Below, piece after piece: positions 34,675 through 42,409 of a stretch of DNA of 49,936 bases (positions are counted from its first letter, which is position 1; each line of letters opens with the position of its first letter). Below the pieces are notes generated by a model, which was not told the DNA's origin, did no database searches, and saw only the letters and a program-made list of their open reading frames with translations. The stretch is from Geomonas silvestris. GTDB lineage: Bacteria > Desulfobacterota > Desulfuromonadia > Geobacterales > Geobacteraceae. A program made the position numbers and the translations under genes. The stretch is taken from assembly GCF_014193515.1 (NCBI RefSeq), contig NZ_BLXX01000023.1, forward strand, positions 1 to 49,936, given 5' to 3'.

Positions 34675-35235
34675 CTACTGCTGTGGCGGCGGGTTCATGT
34701 TGCGCTGCATCTTAAGCGCCCTGATCTGCTGTTTCATGTCCTGGCGCGAAGTCTGGTAGCTCGGCTTGACCGCGGCCCCTTGGTCGGCACCTTGCTGTTG
34801 GTCCGAGCTGCCGTCCTTGGCCTGGCTGCCGGTCCCCTGGCCGGGCTGGCTTGCGGCAGCGCCCTGGCCGGAGCCGTTCAGATTCAGCTGGGAGAGCTCC
34901 TGGGTGTAGGCTTCGAGTTGCTGTTTCTTTTCCGCGGCACTCGCCTGGGCGGCTGCGGCTTCCGGCCCCTCCTGGGCCGAGAGCAGCTCGGCCTGCACCA
35001 GTTCGGCCCTCAGGCGCTCGATCTCAGCGCTGAGCCAGGCCGAGCGCCGGGGCGCATCGCGGCGGATGGGTGCAGCGGCGCTCCCCTTTTCGGCAGCCGG
35101 CGCGTTGTCCGGAGTTCCGGTGTACTCGACCACGATCCCGCTGTCGCTTTCCACGATCTTGGGAGTTTCTGCCCGGGCGATGACCGCCATAATGACTACT
35201 GCGCCGATTGCCGTGATCATGCCGATGGTACTCAT
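34675..35235 (-). CDS. Secreted coiled-coil protein with Gln/Gly-rich tail
   Basis: The start at 35235 follows AGGAGGA and gives 186 residues. A short signal peptide or anchor (GMITAIGAVVIMAVIARA) is followed by a charged region, then a coiled coil (about 65-115, LSAEIERLRAELVQAELL) and a low-complexity tail rich in Q, G, S and A ending PPPQQ. No family is recognised. It stands alone between larger intergenic gaps. An envelope or structural role is a guess. Confidence 0.7.
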   Translation of the reverse strand: MSTIGMITAIGAVVIMAVIARAETPKIVESDSGIVVEYTGTPDNAPAAEKGSAAAPIRRDAPRRSAWLSAEIERLRAELVQAELLSAQEGPEAAAAQASAAEKKQQLEAYTQELSQLNLNGSGQGAAASQPGQGTGSQAKDGSSDQQQGADQGAAVKPSYQTSRQDMKQQIRALKMQRNMNPPPQQ

Positions 35236-36339
35236 GATATTCCTCCTGCTCTCTGCGGATGGCCGGTGACCTCGGCTCCACCCCAGACCCGATGGGGAAT
35301 CGTGCTCCCCCACCCACATTTTCAACTCATTGCCCCAGACCAGTGCAAGGGGTCGAACCCGGTCCCAGCCGTGCCCGTTGCCGCCCCCGCCATTCTTCTG
35401 GGCAATACAGGTTGCGTGCCATGCCGTGGCTGCGCTGCTATCTACCCTTTTTTGCGTGACTTGACAAGCGGCGCGGCGGCGGGAACCTGTCGGGAAGGGT
35501 GCTCCAAATTTACCTTCCAGAAAATGGCTGGCGACTAGGCTACTGAAATGGCGGGACTTTTTATGATTAACGAAACGTACTGGGTCTTTCAATGAGACAG
35601 CCCTCCCCTTTAGCGCAGTGATCGCGCCGTTTCCGGGGTGCAGCACAGGAATCGGAACTGGGGCGCACCATGGCCGCAGCTCCTACATCGGTCGCGTCAA
35701 CCAGGCCCCCCTTCCAGGCTAGTTGGGGCCCCGACCGCCTTCGCTCATTTTTGTCCCCCCCTATCTTTTTGCTTCCTACTGGCCCGACCCGTCCGATATC
35801 CGATCCGTCCGATCCTTCCCGACCTCCGGTCGTTTCTTCAGCCGATCAGCTGGAAATATCAGAATCTGTGCCAGTTTTGAAGAAGACGCCGGGAGCGGGA
35901 CGGGACCGGTGCCGCTTCGTTTGGTAGCTCGGTCACCTCGCGTAGTGCCGGGTCTGAAATTGTGGGGGAAGCGTCGCGGCGCAGTAGGACTAAGATTACA
36001 GAAAGTCCCGCAGTTCGGACGGTTCCGGCGAATTCCTGGTTCCCGGAAGCATCGTGAAATGGCAACGCAATATAACTAAACGGAGCAAGCAGGCGGATCG
36101 ACCGAGGATGGAGCATCAAGCGTGGCCTCACCAGCATCGCAGCAAGACTGTCGAGAATTCTTACAGTCAAGTACGGCACTGGAGCCGACTCAAGTTGCCA
36201 GGATATTAACCGTATTTCACCGTAAAGACGACCAAAGCCCGATGTCGGTAATCTTTACACGACCGAAAATAAGCGGAAAGTTTCGGCAGTTACCCTGCAA
36301 GTGTCTGGAATAACGCGGTGAAAAGTGTCGAAAATCCGA
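35236..36339. other. Long intergenic region without a recognised gene
   Basis: About 1.1 kb. Short frames on both strands lack ribosome binding sites and protein-like composition. I see no tRNA, riboswitch or clear terminator. It could hold decayed genes or an unrecognised RNA. Confidence 0.45.
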
Positions 36340-36927
36340 CTAAGGAAGAGTTCCGCCCAGTTCGGACCAGCGGAAACAGTCTACGGTGTGGTCGTTTACC
36401 ATTCCGACCGCCTGCATGAAGGCGTAACAGATGGTGCTCCCCACGAAATTGAAACCGCGGCGTTTCAGGTCGCGGCTGAGGGCATCGGAGGTGGAGGTCG
36501 AGGCAGGAACCTCGCTGAGGCTGCGCCAGGCATTCTGGCGCGGGACGCCGTCGACGAAGCGCCACAGGTAGGAGTCGAAAGAGCCGAACTCCTGCTGCAC
36601 GGCGAGAAAAGAGCGGGCGTTGGAGATGGCGGAGTTGAGTTTCAGCCGGTTGCGCACCACGCCGGGGTCGGCGAGCAGTCGGGCCAGGTCCCCCTCGCCA
36701 AAGCGCGCCACCTGCTCCGGATCGAACCCGGCAAAAGCCGCGCGGTAGGCTGGCCGCTTTCTGAGGATGGTGATCCAGGAAAGGCCCGCCTGGGCGCCTT
36801 CCAGGATCAGGAACTCGAAGAGGAGCCGGTCGTCGTGCACCGGCTCCCCCCATTCGAGATCGTGGTAGCTAACGTAGAGGGGATCGCTGCCGGCCCAGCC
36901 GCAGCGCAGTCTCTGGATTTCAGTCAC
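36340..36927 (-). CDS. tag: DNA-3-methyladenine glycosylase I
   Basis: The enzyme removes 3-methyladenine from alkylated DNA. I place the start at GTG 36927, with GGAGG upstream, giving 195 residues. RCGWAGSDPLYVSYHDLEWG, LEGAQAGLSWITILRKR, STSTSDALSRDLKRRGFNFV and VGMVNDHTVDC match E. coli Tag closely, and the zinc ligands (Cys in RCGW, His in YHD, His and Cys in NDHTVDC) are all present. The unit stands alone. Confidence 0.96.
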   Translation of the reverse strand: MTEIQRLRCGWAGSDPLYVSYHDLEWGEPVHDDRLLFEFLILEGAQAGLSWITILRKRPAYRAAFAGFDPEQVARFGEGDLARLLADPGVVRNRLKLNSAISNARSFLAVQQEFGSFDSYLWRFVDGVPRQNAWRSLSEVPASTSTSDALSRDLKRRGFNFVGSTICYAFMQAVGMVNDHTVDCFRWSELGGTLP

Positions 36928-37062
36928 GTCCCCCTCCGGCACGAAATATGAAATTTATCAATAGGGCGGCTACAGCAACCGTCCAGCGGCAACCTGCGGC
37001 TTGGTACCGACTCCTTCCAAGGGGCGCACGGGAGATCCGTTATCCGAAACGTCACGGGTGAA

Positions 37063-37095
37063 CCTTTGGAAAAGAGGAGACAGGGGGATTTCACC
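37063..37095. repeat. Dispersed GC palindrome, decayed copy
   Basis: CCTTTGGAAAAGAGGAGACA then GGGGGATTT keeps the right half of the repeat seen at 31986 and 46182, but the palindrome is broken. Confidence 0.45.
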
Positions 37096-37128
37096 CGCCG
37101 TTAGCCGCAGCGCGGATCTCTTCGTCTG

Positions 37129-37803
37129 CTAATCCCTGTGGCGATCTTCCCGGCGCTGTTCCTTCTCGGCGCGTTTCTCCTCGCGACGCTGTTCCTTGTC
37201 GTAGCGTTTCTCTTCGCGGCGCTGCTCTTTCTCGCGGAAATGCTCTTCCTTGCGCTGTTCGTGCGCGTCGCGGCGCTGTTCGCGCCACTCTTCCTTCGCG
37301 GAGCGGAAATGCCGGCCGCGGTAGTGGTCGCGGTCCTGGCGGTACACCTCGTACTCCCGGGCGCGGAATTCGCGGATCCGCTCCAGGCGGTGCCGGCGCA
37401 GCCCCGGCGGCAGCTCGCGGTAACGGGTCACCATCCACGGGCCGCGGCTGCTCGGCGCGCGCAGCCAGCGCCCGTCGCGGTACAGGAAGTAGTTGTTGTT
37501 GAGGTAAAAGAGATCGTAGGGAACCCCCACCGCCACGTAGAAACCGAGCGCGCCGGGATAGACGAACTGGATGTCGTCGGTAACCTCGATCATCTGCGCC
37601 GGCGGCACGTAGACCGGCGCGGGGGCCGGCACGTAGACCGGGGCCGGCGGCGGTACGTAGACCGGCTGGGGCGGCGGAGCCACCACCACGGTACGCGGCG
37701 GCTCGCCCAGGTTGATGTTCACGTTGACGCCGGCGAAGGCGGCCTGCGCCCCGCACAGAAGCAGGACGGTGCCCTGCAGAATAACCTTCTTCTTGTTGAC
37801 CAC
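37129..37803 (-). CDS. Secreted protein with Arg/Glu/Lys-rich tail, under riboswitch control
   Basis: The start is GTG 37803, after AGGAGG; the longer frame would run through the riboswitch and is rejected. The 224-residue product has a signal peptide (VILQGTVLLLCGAQAAFAG), a Pro/Val repeat region (VYVPPPAPVYVPAPAPVYVP), a compact middle domain (DDIQFVYPGALGFYVAVGVP, LNNNYFLYRDGRWL) like many YXWGXW-type small envelope proteins, and from about 145 a highly charged R/E/K tail with EKEQRREEKR repeats. Function is unknown; an envelope or extracellular role fits the signal peptide and the cyclic-dinucleotide riboswitch. Confidence 0.78.
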   Translation of the reverse strand: MVNKKKVILQGTVLLLCGAQAAFAGVNVNINLGEPPRTVVVAPPPQPVYVPPPAPVYVPAPAPVYVPPAQMIEVTDDIQFVYPGALGFYVAVGVPYDLFYLNNNYFLYRDGRWLRAPSSRGPWMVTRYRELPPGLRRHRLERIREFRAREYEVYRQDRDHYRGRHFRSAKEEWREQRRDAHEQRKEEHFREKEQRREEKRYDKEQRREEKRAEKEQRREDRHRD

Positions 37804-37837
37804 GCTGAAACCTCCTTGATAGCCTCCCCTTCGCGGC

Positions 37838-37882
37838 AAAAAAAAAGGGTTGCCGATATCGGGAGAGATATTTCGGCAACCC
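37838..37882 (-). terminator. Expression-platform terminator of the riboswitch
   Basis: On the minus strand GGGTTGCCG and CGGCAACCC pair and TTTTTTTTT follows. The 5' arm overlaps the end of the aptamer, so ligand binding should decide whether it forms. Confidence 0.88.
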
Positions 37883-37950
37883 GGCTGTCTCGATGAGACC
37901 CTGTAGGCTTTCCGTCCCACCCTCGCGGATGGTTTAGTATTATCGTGTAT
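37870..37950 (-). ncRNA. GEMM-I riboswitch, Geobacter cGAMP-type variant
   Basis: On the minus strand ATACTAAACCATCC, a GCGA tetraloop, GGGTGGGACGGAAAGCC and the second stem GGTCTC/GAGAC appear in order. This matches the Geobacter GEMM-Ib class that binds 3',3'-cGAMP, as I remember the published examples. Ligand choice between cGAMP and c-di-GMP is not proven by sequence alone. Confidence 0.85.
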
Positions 37951-38160
37951 CACTCGGCTCTTGCGCCGAATTGTCTTTCCCGGCATCGGCAACCCAACAA
38001 CCGGGGAGGCATTGAGATGATCTTTTACTCTAATCGGACCAAATAAGTCAATAATAAAAGGGTGTCGCCGTAGCGGCCCTGGAAGGTCCGGAGCGGGAAC
38101 AGGCGCGGTGCGGCAAGGTTCGAGTTGACTCCAAACGGGAAGCTTTGAGACAATCTCGAC

Positions 38161-38526
38161 ATGGATATCTTGGCGAGCATAGCGGAACGGAAGATCCAGG
38201 AAGCGATGGCGCGCGGCGAGTTCGACAACCTCCCCGGCCGCGGCAAGCCGCTGGTGCAGGAAGACCTCTCCGGCATCCCCGAAGAGCTGCGCATGGCCTA
38301 CAAGGTGTTGAAGAATGCCGGCTGCGTCCCGCCCGAAGTAGAGCTGGTTAACGAGGTACAGTCGCTCAGGCGGCTCCTTCTCGACCTCGATGACGGCGAG
38401 GAGCGCCGCAAAAAGGTCCGCGAGTTGAACTTCAAGCTCATGAAACTCGAGATCGCCCTCAAGCGCCCGGTAAGCCTCGACCTCTTCCCCCAGTACCAGG
38501 ACAAACTCCTGGACACGTCGAAATAG
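38161..38526 (+). CDS. DUF1992 (DnaJ homologue C28-type) protein
   Basis: The 121-residue protein matches the DUF1992/DNAJC28 conserved domain: MDILASIAERKIQEAMARGE, FDNLPGRGKPL and EELRMAYKVLKNAGCVPPEV at about 43-62. The rest is helical. No J domain is present. The role is unknown; the family is widespread in bacteria. It is divergent from the riboswitch gene. Confidence 0.88.
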   Translation: MDILASIAERKIQEAMARGEFDNLPGRGKPLVQEDLSGIPEELRMAYKVLKNAGCVPPEVELVNEVQSLRRLLLDLDDGEERRKKVRELNFKLMKLEIALKRPVSLDLFPQYQDKLLDTSK

Positions 38527-38773
38527 CGCAGCCCGCAACGGCGGTCGCCCCTTTGTCGCCGAAAGCCGGACGCCCCACTCAGCCCTTTTTAATTTACTTC
38601 CCCCTAAACTTCTCCTATATTCTCCCCCGTTTAGCATTTGCCTTCCTCACATTGTGAACATGCTCCTTGGCAGGGCCGGCATCAGGAGCGCCGACAGACA
38701 GGCAAGGGGCTTTGGATTCCCTGCCGCAGCGGCGCGCCTGCCAGGCGCGCTCCGCCATCGGCAAAGGAACCTC

Positions 38774-41700
38774 ATGTCGCTCTCCGACTACTTCAAGCAG
38801 CACGAAGAACAGGCCTTCATCGCCAAGGCCCTCGCCCTCGCCGTCGGCATCACCCTGGTGAAGAACTTCTTCCCGGGGCTTATCGCCTTTCTCTTTCTGA
38901 TCCTGCCGGTCGTCTTCCTGATCGGGATCCGCCTGCACGCGGCCGCAAGCGGCGTCGACGCCATGGATCTTCTGAAAGAGCACATCACCTTCTTCCCGAT
39001 GATGCGCTCCGAGGAAGAGCGGATCAAGGAGATCAAGCCCTGGGTCACCTACGGGATCATCCTCGCCAACGTCCTCATCTTCTATTTCTTCCAGGGGTTC
39101 GTCCCCGAGGAGCTGGTGAACGACAACCTGATCTTTCTCCCCCACAAACCAAACCTCTTTAACGTCCCTTTGAGTGCCTTCACCGCCATGTTCCTGCACG
39201 GCAGCGGCGGGCACCTCTGGGGGAACATGACCTTTCTCTGGGTGGTCGGCTCCGCGGTGGAGCGCCGGGTCGGCAAGCTGCGCTTTTTCCTGCTCTACCT
39301 GGTCACCGGGCTCATCGGCGGCCTGGTCTTCATCGGCGTCGAGTTCCTGTTCCACCTCAGGGCCGGCCACGCCCTGGGAGCCTCCGGCGCCATCGCCGGC
39401 ATCATGGGGATCTTCGCGGTGCGCTGCTACTTCAAGAGCATGATCTTCCCCATCCCGATCCTGGGGATCTTCTCGCTCATCCTCCCCCTAAGCCTCAAGA
39501 TCCGGCTGAACTCACTTGCCATCATGAGCCTCTTCTTTCTCTCGGATCTCTCCGGGGGGATCGCCCAGATCAACGGCTCCGACTCGATGATCGGGCACTG
39601 GGCGCACCTGGGGGGCATGATCTCCGGGATGCTCATCGCGGGATACCTGAAGCTTGGCGAAGATGCGGTCGGCGAGCGCCACCTCGAGATCGGCATCAGG
39701 GGAGCTAAGGCGAGCATCGGCTTCGAGGGGACCGACCGTTCCCTGAGGATTGCGCTCGAGCGAAGCCCCGAAAACGTCGACGCGCTCCTGAGCATGGCGC
39801 GCCTTAAATCCCGCTTCCACTGCACTCCCGAGGGACAGGAGTACTACGAGAAGGCCCTGCGGCAACTCCTCGTGGAGCGGCCGGGCGAGGTGGTCGAGGT
39901 GTTTCGCGAGTACCTCGGAAAGTACCTGAAGCCCCCGACCGAGACCCGGCTCCTCGCCGCCCTTTCCGAAGCCACGGCGCAGGCCGGCGAGAACGAGCTC
40001 ACCATCACCTGCCTCGAGCGGCTGGTGGAAAAAGAGGACCTCCCCGCAGCGCAGCGCGAGAAGTCGCACTTCAAGCTCGCCACCCTGCTCGAGTTCACCA
40101 GCTGTTTCGAGGCGGCCCGCACGAGCTTCGCCCGTTTCGTCCACGACTATCCCCAATCCCTTCTGGTGGATAAGGCGCGCGAGCGGGCCTGCGGCGAGGT
40201 GTACCATCCCCCCCGCAGCGCCGCCCCCCGTGTCGCGGCCTCCCCGGCCAACCAGGAGCGCTCCTGCCCCAGTTGCGGCACCGCGATGGCCGTGCGCCGG
40301 CCCACTTCCGGTCCGCGCCAGGGAGAAGCCTTCTGGGTCTGCGGCGCCTACCCGACCTGCCGGACCTTGGAACCGGTCCAGGAAAGCGCGGCCGCCCCAC
40401 AGGATAAACCCGCCCCCGAAACCTACCGCCTCATCTTCGACGGCAGCATCGGCTTCACCTTCGATCCTGCGGAAACCAAGGCGAGCCTCGTGCAGCTGTT
40501 CCGCTGCCCGCCAGAAAAGGTGGACCAGCTCTGCAGCGGCACCCCCACCGTCCTCAAGCGCGGCCTCGACTACGCCGCCGCCTTGAAGTACAAGGAGGCG
40601 ATCTGCCACACCGGCGCGCTCTGCACCGTCGAGAAAGAGGAGCCCGCACCCGTGGCGGCGCCCCCCTCCCCCGCTCTCTCCTACCGGGAAGCGGCACCCG
40701 CCGCGCAGGCAGTGCGCGAGGCTGCGCCAGCGCAGGAGTTTTCCTGCCCCAAGTGCGGCCAGCTCCAGGAGAAGGGGGAGATCTGCGTTTCCTGCGGCGT
40801 CTATTTCGCGAAACTCGCGAAGCTTGCGGAGCGGGAGTTCGAAGAACTCCGCAGCCAGCCGGCGCCCACGATGCGGCGGGCCGGCAGCGTTTCCGGGCCG
40901 CCCGCGGCGCGCGCCGCCCGCGGTTTCACCTTCAACCGCACCGCCAAGGCCCTGGCCGTCGGGGCACTCGTCATCGTGGCCGCCGTCGGCCGCCTGAGCG
41001 CAAGCTTCATAAACCAGCAAAACCGGGATGCGGCGGCGCAGGCGCAACTCGCCAACGCGGCGCTCAAGCAGCAGATGGAGCTCGGCAAACCCGACACCGC
41101 CGGCATCAAGCGACTGCTCGCCCAGCACGACTTTACGAGCCTGGAGAACCTCTACAACGGCTATCTCGCCCAGTACCAGAAAGAGATCCAGTACGAAACC
41201 TTCCTGCAGGAGGCCTACGCGATCTTCTCCCCCACCCAGGGAGTCTCCCCGGAAGATCTGGAAGCCTGGGTAAAAACCACCGGGTCGTACCTTGCCTACG
41301 CCGCGCGCGGCAAGTACCAGGCCGACAAGGGTTTCGAGGTGCGCGGCACCAGGTGGGCGAGCGAGACCTCCCAGGCCCAGCTCGACGAGATGCACCGGCT
41401 CCACGAGCTCGCCGTACAGGACCTGCAGATCGCCATCGCCGCCCATCCCGCGTTCATCCCGGCCTACACCGTCCTGTGCACCGTAGTCCGCGCCTCCGAG
41501 GTTTCCGTGTCGCCCAAGGAAGTCGTCGAGAAGGCCGCGGCAGTCGACCGGCGGGCCTACCTGGTGCGCAACGAATACCTGACCTCGCTCATGCCCCGCT
41601 GGGGCGGTTCCCACGGTGAGATGGCCGCCTTTGCCAAGAGTGCCCTCAAGGAGGCCGCTCTCAATCCGCGTCTGTACACCCTGCAGGGCGGAGTTTACGC

Positions 41701-41923
41701 CGACGAGGCCGACGAGTACTACCGCTCCCAAGACTATTCCGCCGCCGTGCGCGGGTACAGCAAGGCGCTTCAGTACGGCGACCGTTTCAGCTGGCTCAAG
41801 TACCGTGCCGCCTGCAACTTTTACCAGGGGGACAAACAGGCCGCCCTCGCAGATTACCGGAAAGTCCTCGACTACGACCCGACCGAGAGCGAGGCCCAGG
41901 CCGAGTTGCAGAAGATCCAGTAA
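38774..41923 (+). CDS. Rhomboid protease fused to zinc ribbons and TPR/DUF4034-like regions
   Basis: The start at 38774 follows AAAGGA and gives 1049 residues. Residues about 85-290 form a rhomboid intramembrane serine protease: HLWGN (147-151), catalytic GASG with Ser204, and GHWAHLGG with His278. Next come TPR-like helices (about 320-470), a zinc ribbon (CPSCGTAM...CGAYPTC), a mixed domain with YRLIFDGSIGFTFDPAE, a second ribbon (CPKCGQLQ...CVSCGVYF), another membrane helix (ALAVGALVIVAAVG) and a C-terminal TPR/DUF4034-like region. The catalytic Ser/His pair is intact. Substrate is unknown. The combination is unusually large for a rhomboid protein. Confidence 0.85.
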   Translation: MSLSDYFKQHEEQAFIAKALALAVGITLVKNFFPGLIAFLFLILPVVFLIGIRLHAAASGVDAMDLLKEHITFFPMMRSEEERIKEIKPWVTYGIILANVLIFYFFQGFVPEELVNDNLIFLPHKPNLFNVPLSAFTAMFLHGSGGHLWGNMTFLWVVGSAVERRVGKLRFFLLYLVTGLIGGLVFIGVEFLFHLRAGHALGASGAIAGIMGIFAVRCYFKSMIFPIPILGIFSLILPLSLKIRLNSLAIMSLFFLSDLSGGIAQINGSDSMIGHWAHLGGMISGMLIAGYLKLGEDAVGERHLEIGIRGAKASIGFEGTDRSLRIALERSPENVDALLSMARLKSRFHCTPEGQEYYEKALRQLLVERPGEVVEVFREYLGKYLKPPTETRLLAALSEATAQAGENELTITCLERLVEKEDLPAAQREKSHFKLATLLEFTSCFEAARTSFARFVHDYPQSLLVDKARERACGEVYHPPRSAAPRVAASPANQERSCPSCGTAMAVRRPTSGPRQGEAFWVCGAYPTCRTLEPVQESAAAPQDKPAPETYRLIFDGSIGFTFDPAETKASLVQLFRCPPEKVDQLCSGTPTVLKRGLDYAAALKYKEAICHTGALCTVEKEEPAPVAAPPSPALSYREAAPAAQAVREAAPAQEFSCPKCGQLQEKGEICVSCGVYFAKLAKLAEREFEELRSQPAPTMRRAGSVSGPPAARAARGFTFNRTAKALAVGALVIVAAVGRLSASFINQQNRDAAAQAQLANAALKQQMELGKPDTAGIKRLLAQHDFTSLENLYNGYLAQYQKEIQYETFLQEAYAIFSPTQGVSPEDLEAWVKTTGSYLAYAARGKYQADKGFEVRGTRWASETSQAQLDEMHRLHELAVQDLQIAIAAHPAFIPAYTVLCTVVRASEVSVSPKEVVEKAAAVDRRAYLVRNEYLTSLMPRWGGSHGEMAAFAKSALKEAALNPRLYTLQGGVYADEADEYYRSQDYSAAVRGYSKALQYGDRFSWLKYRAACNFYQGDKQAALADYRKVLDYDPTESEAQAELQKIQ

Positions 41924-42002
41924 GAGCCGTCCCGGCGAGACGGCACAGGGGCAGCTAAAAACCAGAAAGGCCGTACCCTGTCCGGATACGGCCCGTTACT
42001 TT

Positions 42003-42356
42003 CAATCGTCAATTCCCATTGCCGTCATTGCCAATCGTCAATTATCATTTCGGTTCCACCGTAGTAGTCGTCGTGGTCGTGGTGCTCGGTTCGGTAGTAG
42101 TCGTGGTAGTCTCGGCAAACGCCACCGATGCGAAGCAGGCCGCCACCAGCCCTGCCGCAAGCGTAGCAAGTAGTCGCTTCATATGGGGACCTCCTTCCCT
42201 TTTCTGTCCCCACAGTAGCATTTTTCCCGCCAGCGAATAAACACCGCCACCGCCCTTCCCCGCTCCTTGTCGATACCAATCGTCCATTGTCCATCGTCAT
42301 TTGCCCATCGCCGTCCCGCCTCCAATCGTCAATCGTCATTGTCAATCGTCAATTGG
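42003..42356. repeat. Cluster of CAATCGTCAATT repeats around a small gene
   Basis: CAATCGTCAATT occurs at 42003, 42032 and about 42345, with variants (CAATCGTCCATT, CAATCGTCAATCGTCATT) at 42277-42300 and 42323-42343. Both groups flank the 45-residue threonine-rich peptide gene. Confidence 0.65.
42045..42182 (-). CDS. Small secreted threonine-rich peptide
   Basis: The start at 42182 follows GGAGG and gives 45 residues. A signal peptide (KRLLATLAAGLVAACFASVAFA) leaves a mature part of about 22 residues, almost all threonine with a few Glu, Pro and Val. Such peptides are too simple to assign. The good ribosome binding site and signal peptide make it likely to be real. The repeats on both sides may have moved with it. 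Confidence 0.6.
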   Translation of the reverse strand: MKRLLATLAAGLVAACFASVAFAETTTTTTEPSTTTTTTTTVEPK

Positions 42357-42409
42357 ATGTTACCATTAACCCTCTCTCATCTCATATGCCGATAAAAAGG
42401 AGGTGCCTG

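Noticed and set aside
35859..36179. 106-codon minus-strand frame in the long intergenic region
   Set aside because: No ribosome binding site, no recognisable motif, and composition like the flanking non-coding DNA.
37804..38637. N-terminal extension of the R/E/K-rich protein
   Set aside because: It would translate through the riboswitch, its terminator and the antisense of the DUF1992 gene; GTG 37803 has a proper ribosome binding site.
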